Of a stretch of 5,780 nt of DNA, positions 1 through 5,508 are shown in pieces. The position numbers and the translations under genes were made by a program. The notes beneath the pieces are model-generated. The model made no database searches and was not told the origin of the DNA. It worked only from the letters and a program-made list of their open reading frames with translations. The stretch is taken from assembly GCA_013151535.1 (NCBI GenBank), contig JAADIC010000037.1:1-5780 (forward strand), given 5' to 3'. Positions within the stretch are counted from its first letter, which is position 1. The number at the start of each line of letters is the position of its first letter. The DNA is from Alphaproteobacteria bacterium. Its GTDB lineage: Bacteria > Pseudomonadota > Alphaproteobacteria > Rhodobacterales > Rhodobacteraceae.

Positions 1-788
1 AACAGGCCGAAATACTGGAACGGGGCCACAATGCTGGGCGGCACAAGGCGATAGCCCAGCATCAGGCTAAGCACCCCGCAGCCACCGGAAAGCCCCATGA
101 ACAGGATCAAAGCCGCATCGCTGAGCGAGTTGATTGGAGAAAAACTGCCGGTTAAAACAGCCAGAATAATCGCGCCCGAGGCGGCGGCAAAAGCGGTGTA
201 AAGATAGATCAGCGGGCTGGAAACATCCCGGTCGATCTTGCGCACCATGACGCCCGATATAGAATAGCAAAACGCCGCCGCAACCGGCAAAAGGGCTGCC
301 AGTGAAAACGTGTCAGAGCCGGGCCGCAGCACCAGCAAGACACCGGCAAACCCGACCAGCACCGCGCCCCAGCGCCACACGCCAACCTTCTCGCCCAGAA
401 ACGGCACCGACAGCGCGACGATAAACAACGCACCGGTGAACATCAGGGTGGTGATCGTCGCATATTCCAACAGGCCAAGGGCAGCGAACAGGAACACTTG
501 GGCCAGCGCCACCAGCAAGCCACGCCCCATGGCCAGCGGCCATTGCCGGATTTTGAGGTGATTGCCCCGCAAGCGCAACTCACCCGCCCAGATCATCACC
601 AATAACGACGGAATGACCCCCAGAACATTGCGGAAAACCGAAAGCTGCTGCGCTGAATAGCTGCCCAGCAACAGGCGCACGGATACGCTCATGGCATCAA
701 AGAACAGGATCGCCAGCAACACGAACGCCACCGCCTTCAGCACCATGGCGCGGGTCGCGGGCGGGTGCTGGGTTTGCGGTGCGGCCAT
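1..788 (-). CDS. EamA/DMT-family membrane transporter, partial (C-terminal end beyond window)
   Basis: Inner-membrane transporter of the drug/metabolite transporter superfamily, with two EamA repeats of five helices; the substrate cannot be read from sequence. The visible 262 residues are very hydrophobic. Residues about 103-155 form the typical end of the first EamA repeat: a helix with TGALFIVALSVPFLGEKV, then a helix with GAVLVGFAGVLLVLRP, matching the family pattern P-F-LGE followed by GFAGV-L-RP. The second repeat begins near residue 165 (LPVAAAFCYSISGVMVRK) and is cut by the window edge at PFQYFGL; family members run to about 290-310 residues. The ATG at 788 lies 3 bases after the kinase stop codon, so translation is probably coupled; no strong Shine-Dalgarno sequence is seen close to it. 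An in-frame ATG at residue 15 is an alternative start. It is the last visible gene of the leftward operon. Family assignment is firm, substrate unknown. Confidence 0.9.
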   Translation of the reverse strand, partial: MAAPQTQHPPATRAMVLKAVAFVLLAILFFDAMSVSVRLLLGSYSAQQLSVFRNVLGVIPSLLVMIWAGELRLRGNHLKIRQWPLAMGRGLLVALAQVFLFAALGLLEYATITTLMFTGALFIVALSVPFLGEKVGVWRWGAVLVGFAGVLLVLRPGSDTFSLAALLPVAAAFCYSISGVMVRKIDRDVSSPLIYLYTAFAAASGAIILAVLTGSFSPINSLSDAALILFMGLSGGCGVLSLMLGYRLVPPSIVAPFQYFGL

Positions 789-791
789 GGG

Positions 792-1787
792 TCAGACCAG
801 CCCGTGTTCCCTGAACAGCGCCATCAGATCAGCCTCGGGGCGGGCACCGATATGGCTGATAACTTCAGCCGCCGCCACACAGCCCATGCGCGCGCAGGTC
901 AACATGTCAAAGCCCGCTGTCAGGCCATAGAGAAAGCCCGAGGCGAACAGATCACCCGCACCGGTCGCATCGACAATCCGGGTCGGGATTGCATGGGCAT
1001 GCTCTTTCTCGCCATTGCTCAAAACGTAAGCGCCGTCTTCAGAGGCGGTGCAAACCACGATCTCGGTTTTAGCAGCCGCCAGCTCAAGCGAGGCGTTCAG
1101 ATCGTCCGCCGGATACATCGCCTGCATCTCGATCACGTTGCAGAACAGCAGGTCTACATGGTCATGGATCAGCTCAAGAAAATCATCGCGGTGGCGATCC
1201 ACGCAGAACGGATCACTCAGGGTCAGGGAAACCTTGCCACCCGCCGCCTTGCAGGCGGTAATCGCCTTGGCAAACGCCGCCTTGCTGTCCGGCCCGTCAA
1301 AACGATAGCCCTCAAGATAGAGCCAGTCGGCATCGGCCATCATCGCGATATCAATATCATCCGGCCCGAGAAATTCCGACCAGCCGAGATAGGTGTTGAG
1401 CGAGCGTTCACCATCGGGTGTGACCAGCACCATGCAGCGGCCGGTTTCGGCACCCGGGCGATCTTCGGCCATGGGGGTTTTGTAAACCGCCCCCTGCGCG
1501 CGCAGATCATGGGCAAAAATCGCGCCCAACTGATCGTCCTTGACCTTGCCCACATAGGCCGTGCGCCCACCGAGCGCCGCGATGCCGGCAATGGTATTGG
1601 CCGCAGAGCCACCCGAGACTTCCTGCGCCGGACCCATGCGCCCGTAAAGTTCAACCGCGCGGTCCATGTCGATCAGTTGCATGATACCTTTTTCGACATT
1701 GTTATCGCTTAGGAAATCATCCTCGATATGGCTCAGGATATCGACCATCGCATTACCGATGCCGACGACTTGGTACTTTTTCTTCAT
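792..1787 (-). CDS. PfkB-family carbohydrate/nucleoside kinase (adenosine kinase type)
   Basis: Cytoplasmic ribokinase-fold enzyme that transfers phosphate from ATP to a sugar or nucleoside hydroxyl. It is 331 residues from the chosen start. Seen in the sequence: an N-terminal strand VVGIGNAMVDIL (7-18) with the substrate-binding Asp; the glycine-rich GGSAANTIAGIAALGG (59-74) of PfkB signature 1; SDPFCVDRHRD (191-201); the NxxE motif N217-V-I-E220 that helps bind Mg/phosphate; and signature 2, DATGAGDLFASGFLYG (273-288), with the catalytic base D279. Alphaproteobacterial proteins of this type are usually annotated as adenosine kinase or sugar kinase; the substrate is inference. The start at 1787 is preferred over an in-frame ATG 17 codons upstream. 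It carries AAGGA 9 bases upstream, it begins exactly at the family's N-terminal strand, and it forms an ATGA overlap with the nth stop codon, indicating translational coupling. The EamA gene follows after 3 bases. Confidence 0.93.
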   Translation of the reverse strand: MKKKYQVVGIGNAMVDILSHIEDDFLSDNNVEKGIMQLIDMDRAVELYGRMGPAQEVSGGSAANTIAGIAALGGRTAYVGKVKDDQLGAIFAHDLRAQGAVYKTPMAEDRPGAETGRCMVLVTPDGERSLNTYLGWSEFLGPDDIDIAMMADADWLYLEGYRFDGPDSKAAFAKAITACKAAGGKVSLTLSDPFCVDRHRDDFLELIHDHVDLLFCNVIEMQAMYPADDLNASLELAAAKTEIVVCTASEDGAYVLSNGEKEHAHAIPTRIVDATGAGDLFASGFLYGLTAGFDMLTCARMGCVAAAEVISHIGARPEADLMALFREHGLV

Positions 1788-2428
1788 GTTGTCTTGTCCT
1801 TGGATTGACAGAGATCGGAAATGATACAATTGGCGCAAACCGGTTTGCGCGCCTTGCAGATATAACGCCCGTGCAGGATCATCCAGTGATGCGCGTGTTG
1901 CTGGAATTCGGCTGGTATGTGGTCCTCAATCGCGCGCTCCACCGCGACCACGTCTTTGCCGGGGGCCACGCCAGTGCGATTGCCAAAGCGAAAGATATGG
2001 GTGTCGACCGCTTGAGTGGGCTGCTTGAACCACATGTTCAAAACCACATTGGCGGTCTTGCGCCCCACCCCGGGCAGGCTTTCAAGGGCGGCGCGCGAGG
2101 ATGGAACCTCGCCGTCAAATTCATCGACCAGACGCTGGCTCAACTTCATCACGTTTTTCGCCTTGTTGCGAAACAACCCGATGGTTTTGATATGCTCCAG
2201 CACCGCGTCATGCCCCAGATCGAGCATCTTTTGCGGCGTGTCAGCCAGCGCAAACAATGCGCGTGTGGCTTTGTTGACGCCGACATCGGTGGCTTGGGCC
2301 GACAGGGCCACGGCGACGACAAGGGTATAGGCGTTGACGTGCTCAAGCTCACCCTTCGGTTCTGGCTCGCTTTCGCGGAACCGGCTGAAAATCTCGTAGA
2401 TAGTCTTATAGTCGAGCTGTTGGGTCAT
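1784..2428 (-). CDS. nth: Endonuclease III (DNA glycosylase/AP lyase)
   Basis: Base-excision repair enzyme that removes oxidised pyrimidines from DNA and cleaves the abasic site by beta-elimination. It is 214 residues, the usual length. Seen in order: the helix-hairpin-helix LPGVGRKTA (118-126) with the Schiff-base lysine K124; the catalytic aspartate D142 in VDTHIFRFGNR; and a C-terminal [4Fe-4S] cluster motif with C191, C198, C201 and C207 (spacing 6-2-5). All these key residues sit exactly four positions after their E. coli Nth counterparts (K120, D138, C187, C194, C197, C203). The reading frame stays open 42 codons further upstream, but that extension is low-complexity and has no family counterpart. 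The ATG at 2428 (MTQQLDYKTIYEIF) is therefore chosen, although its Shine-Dalgarno is poor. The stop codon overlaps the kinase start (ATGA). The domain and catalytic residues are all intact, so it should be active. Confidence 0.96.
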   Translation of the reverse strand: MTQQLDYKTIYEIFSRFRESEPEPKGELEHVNAYTLVVAVALSAQATDVGVNKATRALFALADTPQKMLDLGHDAVLEHIKTIGLFRNKAKNVMKLSQRLVDEFDGEVPSSRAALESLPGVGRKTANVVLNMWFKQPTQAVDTHIFRFGNRTGVAPGKDVVAVERAIEDHIPAEFQQHAHHWMILHGRYICKARKPVCANCIISDLCQSKDKTT

Positions 2429-2492
2429 GCAGTGGGTTTGCCATGGCTGATGGGGGGAAGCCAAGCGGGTTTTCGCGGTGCTGCCCGAAGTA

Positions 2493-2522
2493 AGAATACG
2501 CACAACAATTCCACCACGCCAA
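2493..2522 (-). promoter_or_regulatory. Weak sigma70-like promoter candidate ahead of nth
   Basis: In the 97-base gap between the permease stop and the nth start, the minus strand reads TTGGCG (2522-2517), an 18-base spacer, then TATTCT (2498-2493). The match to consensus is only moderate (-10 4/6). It would place a transcript start near 2486 and a leader of about 58 bases before the nth ATG. It could let nth, the kinase and the EamA gene be expressed independently of the permease. No terminator-like hairpin with a T tract was seen in the gap, so read-through from the permease is equally possible. Low confidence because such matches arise by chance. Confidence 0.22.
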
Positions 2523-2525
2523 CGC

Positions 2526-3704
2526 CTAGCCCACCGGTAATGCCACCACAACAATCACCGCCATCCCGATCGCCACCAGCAAGAACCCGGCCTGCGGAAC
2601 TGGCCTGCCCCTCGCTTGCAAAAAGGCGATCAACGCCTGCGTCATGTAATAAAACGCAAACGCGCGGGAAGCGATGGAGACCACCTGAAACAAATCAAAC
2701 GACCAGATCAAGGCAATTGCCGCCATGACCAGCGCCGGATAAGTCAGGCGCGCCGCGATCCTGCCGCCCGTCTCCTCGCCCACCAGACCACCTGCGCCCA
2801 CCGTATCGGCAATCGCCGCCGAAAGCTGGCTCATGAAGGCCGCAAGGATCAGCATGAACGGCAGCACCCAGGCCACATTCCCCGACAGATCAATAATCGC
2901 GGTCTCGCTGGGCTTGCCCCCGGGCAGGAACGCCATCAGCGGCAGCACCAGAAATATAAACGCGGCGTAGATCATCCCGCTTAACACCTGCGCCAGCCGC
3001 ATGGTGCGGATGCGCATTTTCGCGCTGTACGCCTCGCCCAGATAGCGCGAGGTTTCAAACCCCTGCACCACCAGCAACATGCCCGCCAACATGCGAAAGC
3101 GGGTCCAGTTGTCCATCTCGGTGGCCTCAATATCCGCCAGCCAGCGCCCCTGCCCGGCATTATAGGTAAACAGCCCGACCAGCAGGGCCACAATAATCGA
3201 CAGCTTCAGAGACACCGAGATCGTCTCCAGCGCCTCAAGCCCCTGCAAGCCGCGCAAATAGCCGATCCCGCCGATCAGGACCAGAACCACACTGGCCAGA
3301 AGGTTACCGTTGAACACCGTGTCATAGGGCGTCATCGACAGCGCGAACGAGGCCAGCAGCCGGATATAAAACGCCACCGAGATCACATAGGCCAGCGTCA
3401 ACGCCAGATTGGACACCCGCCCAAGGGCGGACCTTGGCACGCCGTTCTCGACCTGCCCGATATTGAACCGGATCACCCAGCCAATCACATAGGCGACAAT
3501 GACGATCCCCAGCATCGCCGCCAGCCCGTAAGGCCCGGCCACTTCCGCCAGCAAGGGTGCCACCACCAGAAACCCGCTGCCAATGATCGAGGCCAGCGGC
3601 GTCACCGTTGCCCGCCAAAAATCATTGCGCCGCAAAGCAGGCAGCAACATGATCGCGAACAACAGGGCCGCAATCAGAACAAGGGTATAGTCAAGGCCTG
3701 TCAT
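2526..3704 (-). CDS. APC-superfamily amino-acid-permease-like membrane protein
   Basis: A 392-residue polytopic inner-membrane protein. About 11-12 hydrophobic segments are visible, roughly at residues 4-22, 33-56, 60-80, 100-124, 132-150, 163-180, 203-217, 237-260, 276-298, 322-340, 343-363 and 371-390. Two short motifs suggest the LeuT-fold APC superfamily: SIIGSGFLVVAPLL (39-52), resembling the unwound helix 1 glycine motif (G-S-G-[IF]) of amino-acid permeases, and VVQGFETSRYLGE (212-224), resembling the broken helix 6. Both motifs are where substrate is bound in known members, so a secondary transporter of an amino acid or related small organic solute is likely; the substrate is not determinable. 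The ATG at 3704 gives a compact N-terminus; only a short AGG lies about 10 bases upstream. It is followed after 97 bases by nth on the same strand. Family call is by motif and topology only and is less certain than for its neighbours. Confidence 0.78.
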   Translation of the reverse strand: MTGLDYTLVLIAALLFAIMLLPALRRNDFWRATVTPLASIIGSGFLVVAPLLAEVAGPYGLAAMLGIVIVAYVIGWVIRFNIGQVENGVPRSALGRVSNLALTLAYVISVAFYIRLLASFALSMTPYDTVFNGNLLASVVLVLIGGIGYLRGLQGLEALETISVSLKLSIIVALLVGLFTYNAGQGRWLADIEATEMDNWTRFRMLAGMLLVVQGFETSRYLGEAYSAKMRIRTMRLAQVLSGMIYAAFIFLVLPLMAFLPGGKPSETAIIDLSGNVAWVLPFMLILAAFMSQLSAAIADTVGAGGLVGEETGGRIAARLTYPALVMAAIALIWSFDLFQVVSIASRAFAFYYMTQALIAFLQARGRPVPQAGFLLVAIGMAVIVVVALPVG

Positions 3705-3900
3705 GGGCCTGACCTAAGACGTTCCATCCTGCCAAACAATAGCCCAGCCCCGCCAATAACGGGTTTGGCAAAGCGGATTCAGCTTGCGAAAGCGTTGCGA
3801 CTTTCTATTGAACCACATTTCGCTGCCTTTCGCTTCGCTCAAACGCAAAATATGATGGATGGTGCTTCAAAGAAAAGTCCAAACGCTATAGAACCCTCAC
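3705..3900. other. Divergent intergenic region between permease and small ORF
   Basis: This 196-base region contains no convincing gene. It must hold the promoter of the leftward permease, but I found no clear -35/-10 pair at proper spacing. It contains an 8-bp-arm inverted repeat close to the permease start (listed separately), two TTGCGA direct repeats near 3784-3800, and a cluster of TTTCGCT repeats at 3818-3824 and 3828-3834 with an overlapping TTCGCT at 3834-3839. On the plus strand a TATAGA hexamer lies just ahead of the small ORF at 3901, which has no good Shine-Dalgarno sequence. The repeats could be protein-binding sites, but nothing identifies a regulator. Confidence 0.5.
3730..3770. 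repeat. Inverted repeat upstream of the permease start
   Basis: TGCCAAAC (3730-3737) and GTTTGGCA (3763-3770) are perfect 8-base inverted arms separated by 25 bases. The inner arm ends about 26 bases upstream of the permease ATG on the minus strand. The arms could be half-sites of a dimeric regulator, or form a hairpin in the mRNA leader. There is no T tract, so it is not a classic terminator. The function is inference; only the symmetry is seen. Confidence 0.4.
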
Positions 3901-4059
3901 ATGGACCTGTTTGAATTCGGATATTTCGCACTCATCTGCGCCCTGCTGGCCTATGGCGCACCGATGCTGGAAACCTCGCTGCACCGCATCCTGCTGGGCT
4001 TGACCACCGGCGTCATCGCCGCCGTCGCCTTACCATTCGTGCGGAATTTGTTTTTCTAG
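3901..4059 (+). CDS. Possible 52-residue two-helix membrane protein
   Basis: A short open frame starting ATG at 3901 and ending TAG at 4057-4059. The protein begins MDLFEFGYFALICALLAYG and contains two hydrophobic stretches (about residues 7-20 and 30-47). A polar linker with E24, H28 and R29 separates them, and the C-terminus is short and basic-aromatic (RNLFF). Codon third positions are GC-rich through most of the frame, like the neighbouring genes, which argues for real coding. I do not recognise a family. The start lacks a good Shine-Dalgarno, but TATAGA about 10 bases before the ATG could be a -10 box giving a nearly leaderless message. The last codons run into AT-richer DNA, so this could also be the 5' remnant of a longer gene truncated by an older rearrangement. 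Confidence 0.5.
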   Translation: MDLFEFGYFALICALLAYGAPMLETSLHRILLGLTTGVIAAVALPFVRNLFF

Positions 4060-4198
4060 AATCACACCCGTCTTCTTCTGTTCAAAATATCCGGCCTTAT
4101 GTATCAAACGCACCAAGGGGGGCTGTAAAATGACTCCACTTTTGATGCGAGTTTGGGCAATCTTCATATATGAAGAGATTCCTAATAGAGTTACTACA
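4060..4198. other. AT-richer flank left of the IS, no gene seen
   Basis: This stretch is richer in A and T than the surrounding genes, and I see no convincing coding frame in it. An 81-codon minus-strand frame crosses it but also runs across the IS end and into the small ORF, so it is not credible. It contains a G6 run near 4118-4123, followed by a TGACTCCACTTTTGATGCG segment that faintly recalls terminal repeats of other insertion sequences, and a perfect 16-bp palindrome at 4161-4176. The composition shift suggests acquired or degraded mobile DNA. Confidence 0.4.
4161..4176. repeat. Perfect 16-bp palindrome
   Basis: TCTTCATATATGAAGA is identical to its own reverse complement. It lies 22 bases to the left of the IS left end. 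With no loop it is more likely a dimer-binding site than an RNA hairpin. No adjacent gene clearly depends on it. Confidence 0.55.
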
Positions 4199-4226
4199 GG
4201 GCACTTCGAAAAATTGCGCCTGAGTT
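4199..4226 (+). repeat. IS left terminal inverted repeat
   Basis: The end begins GGGCACTTCGA, matched by GGGCACCTTGA on the reverse complement of the right end (9 of 11 identical). Beyond the first 11 bases the match is loose, but TTG and CTGAG blocks recur in both ends when short gaps are allowed, suggesting a longer imperfect repeat of nearly 30 bases. Confidence 0.7.
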
Positions 4227-4242
4227 GAGTACGCTGTAGGAT
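4214..4242 (+). promoter_or_regulatory. Probable transposase promoter
   Basis: TTGCGC (4214-4219), a 17-base spacer, and TAGGAT (4237-4242) form a sigma70-like pair just inside the IS left end. The predicted transcript start near 4249 leaves about 25 bases before the transposase ATG, which contains a strong GGAGGGG (4259-4265). The -35 partly overlaps the terminal repeat, as is common in small IS elements, where transposase binding can repress its own promoter. Consensus match is modest (3/6 and 4/6). Confidence 0.4.
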
Positions 4243-4273
4243 TCCACCATGATGCAGCGGAGGGGAAGCGGTC

Positions 4274-5356
4274 ATGGCACAGATGGGTTTCTTCGATTTT
4301 TCAGATCGTTACGCGAGCCTAGATGCGAAGAAGGATCCGCTGATCGAGATCAACGAGATTGTGCCGTGGGAAGAGTTCCGGCCACTTCTGGAGCAGGTCT
4401 GGCGCAAGCCCGAGAGAGAGCGAAAATCGCGCGCCGGACGCAAGCCAATGGATGCGGTTCTGATGTTCAAGATGCTGGTTCTGGGTGCGCTCTACAACCT
4501 GTCGGACGATCAGGTCGAGTATCAGGTCCGGGGCCGGCTATCCTTCATGGGATTTCTGGGTCTTGGCCTCGGAGACCGGGTTCCGGATGCAAAAACCGTG
4601 TGGCTTTATCGCGAGGCGCTGGCGCAGGCGGGCAAGGTGGAGGAGTTGTTCAAACTGTTCGATCATCATCTCGCCCGGCAGGGGTATATCGCGCGGGGCG
4701 GGCAGATACTGGATGCGTCCATCGTGCCAGTGCCGCGCAACCACAACACGCGCGCGGAGAATGCGGCGATCAAGGACGGCAAGGAACCGGAGGGGTGGAA
4801 AGACAAGCCCGCCAAGCGATCACAGAAAGATACGGACGCGCGTTGGACCAAGGAGCACGGCAAGAGCCACTATGGCTACAAGAACCACGTGAACGTGGAC
4901 CGCAAGCACAAGTTGATCCGGCGCTATCACGTCAGCGACGCCGCCGTGCATCCCTCTCATCGTTTGCAAGCAAACGACTGCCGGGCAGTGGACAGCCAGG
5001 CGGTGGATCAGTTGCTGATGCGCGGCAATACCGCCTCCGGGGTCTGGGCGGATGCAGCCTACCGATCCGAAGCGATTGAGACGAAGCTCGAGGCCAGTGG
5101 CTTTACCAGCCGCATCCACCGCAAGGGCAAGCGTGGAAAGCCCCTGACCGAACAAGCAAAGAAGAGCAACAGAACCAAGTCAACGGTCCGCGTCCGGGTC
5201 GAGCATGTGTTCGGCGCGCAGGCCAACGACATGGGCGGCACCTTGGTGCGAACCATCGGCTTGGCGCGGGCCAGGGCCAAGATCGGGATGAAGAACCTTG
5301 CCTACAACATCCGCCGACTTGGCCAATTGCGCCGCATCAATCCATTCCCGGCATAA
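4274..5356 (+). CDS. IS5-family DDE transposase with 13-residue in-frame insertion
   Basis: A 360-residue transposase that cuts and joins the IS ends. N-terminal region 1-115 includes the family-typical MGFFDFSDRYASLDAKKDPL and the helix-rich RAGRKPMDAVLMFKMLVLGALYNLSDDQVEY segment. The likely catalytic triad is D147 (QILDASIV), D260 (WADAAY) and E310 (VRVEHVFG), giving the family's short spacing between the second D and E. The C-terminus (KIGMKNLAYNIRRLGQLRRINP) is also typical. The ATG at 4274 is chosen because GGAGGGG lies 8 bases upstream; an ATG at 4249 is in another frame. The oddity is that relatives read continuously from HVSDAAVH into DSQAVDQLL. Here 13 extra residues (227-239, PSHRLQANDCRAV) separate H226 from D240, encoded by a palindrome-rich 39-bp segment. 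The insertion lies 20 residues before D260 and could lower or abolish activity, although the frame is fully open. Confidence 0.93.
   Translation: MAQMGFFDFSDRYASLDAKKDPLIEINEIVPWEEFRPLLEQVWRKPERERKSRAGRKPMDAVLMFKMLVLGALYNLSDDQVEYQVRGRLSFMGFLGLGLGDRVPDAKTVWLYREALAQAGKVEELFKLFDHHLARQGYIARGGQILDASIVPVPRNHNTRAENAAIKDGKEPEGWKDKPAKRSQKDTDARWTKEHGKSHYGYKNHVNVDRKHKLIRRYHVSDAAVHPSHRLQANDCRAVDSQAVDQLLMRGNTASGVWADAAYRSEAIETKLEASGFTSRIHRKGKRGKPLTEQAKKSNRTKSTVRVRVEHVFGAQANDMGGTLVRTIGLARARAKIGMKNLAYNIRRLGQLRRINPFPA
4952..4990 (+). repeat. 39-bp palindromic insertion inside the transposase gene
   Basis: This segment interrupts the transposase between codons for H226 and D240 and keeps the frame. It contains two adjacent perfect hairpins: TCGTTTGC-AA-GCAAACGA (4960-4977, 8-bp arms, 2-base loop) and ACTGCC-G-GGCAGT (4977-4989, 6-bp arms, 1-base loop), sharing the A at 4977. 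The exact insertion edges are ambiguous by a few bases and no clear target duplication can be read. That it is an insertion is inferred from my knowledge of the usual family sequence (VH followed directly by DSQ); the hairpins are seen directly. The form resembles the palindromic elements that insert in frame into proteins in Rickettsia, but no relationship is claimed. Confidence 0.75.
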
Positions 5357-5476
5357 GACCGCAGGTCCCGGGTGCGGCCCGTGCTGTCAACGCCCGGATT
5401 GGACCAGCATCCGGACCCTGCCACCTGAAGCCAGCGGCGCCAGTTGCCCGCAGCACCGAGAAACAAGCCCGCTACG

Positions 5477-5506
5477 CGCTCAGAACGTCAAAAAATCAAG
5501 GTGCCC
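5477..5506 (-). repeat. IS right terminal inverted repeat
   Basis: Ends TCAAGGTGCCC on the plus strand, the reverse complement of GGGCACCTTGA, pairing with the left end with two mismatches in the outer 11 bases. The inner CTGAG block (plus-strand CTCAG near 5479-5483) also has a partner in the left end. Confidence 0.7.
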
Positions 5507-5508
5507 TA

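Larger units (their letters stand above)
4199..5506 (+). mobile_element. IS5-family insertion sequence, about 1.31 kb
   Basis: The element is bounded by imperfect inverted repeats that both begin GGGCAC. It carries a single transposase gene on the plus strand with its own promoter and ribosome binding site, then about 150 bases of non-coding tail. Length and single-ORF layout fit the IS5 group (roughly 1.0-1.35 kb). The boundaries were set by comparing 4198-4218 with the reverse complement of 5486-5507. The A at 4198 also pairs with the T at 5507, so each end is uncertain by a base or so. I see no convincing target-site duplication: the left flank reads TTACTACA and the right flank TAAAGTCA. 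Removing the apparent 39-bp insertion in the transposase gives an element of about 1.27 kb. Confidence 0.85.

Noticed and set aside
765..1712. 315-codon plus-strand open frame
   Set aside because: It is antisense to the kinase gene, whose catalytic motifs are intact; the translation lacks recognisable domains and is a by-product of GC-rich codon use.
1788..1838. 17-residue N-terminal extension of the kinase
   Set aside because: The downstream ATG has an AAGGA at proper distance, the ATGA overlap with nth, and begins at the conserved first strand.
2428..2554. N-terminal extension of nth to 256 residues
   Set aside because: The extra 42 residues have no counterpart in the family and overlap the end of the permease gene. 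Starting at 2428 puts every key residue at a constant offset from E. coli Nth.
1805..2728. 307-codon plus-strand open frame
   Set aside because: It runs antisense across nth, the gap and the end of the permease. A frame spanning two well-supported genes on the other strand is not credible.
3784..3840. TTGCGA and TTTCGCT repeats taken as a possible CRISPR or iteron array
   Set aside because: The units are 6-7 bases, irregularly spaced and few in number. They do not form an array and could be chance or binding sites at most.
4030..4275. 81-codon minus-strand frame
   Set aside because: It crosses the IS left end and the small ORF, so it would have to be a chimera created by the insertion; no domain is seen.
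4249..5079. 276-codon plus-strand frame starting upstream of the transposase
   Set aside because: It is an out-of-frame shadow of the transposase with no family features; the strong Shine-Dalgarno fits the ATG at 4274.
5357..5376. Terminator-like CCGCA...TGCGG hairpin after the transposase stop
   Set aside because: The stem is only 5 bp and no run of T follows, so it does not qualify as an intrinsic terminator.
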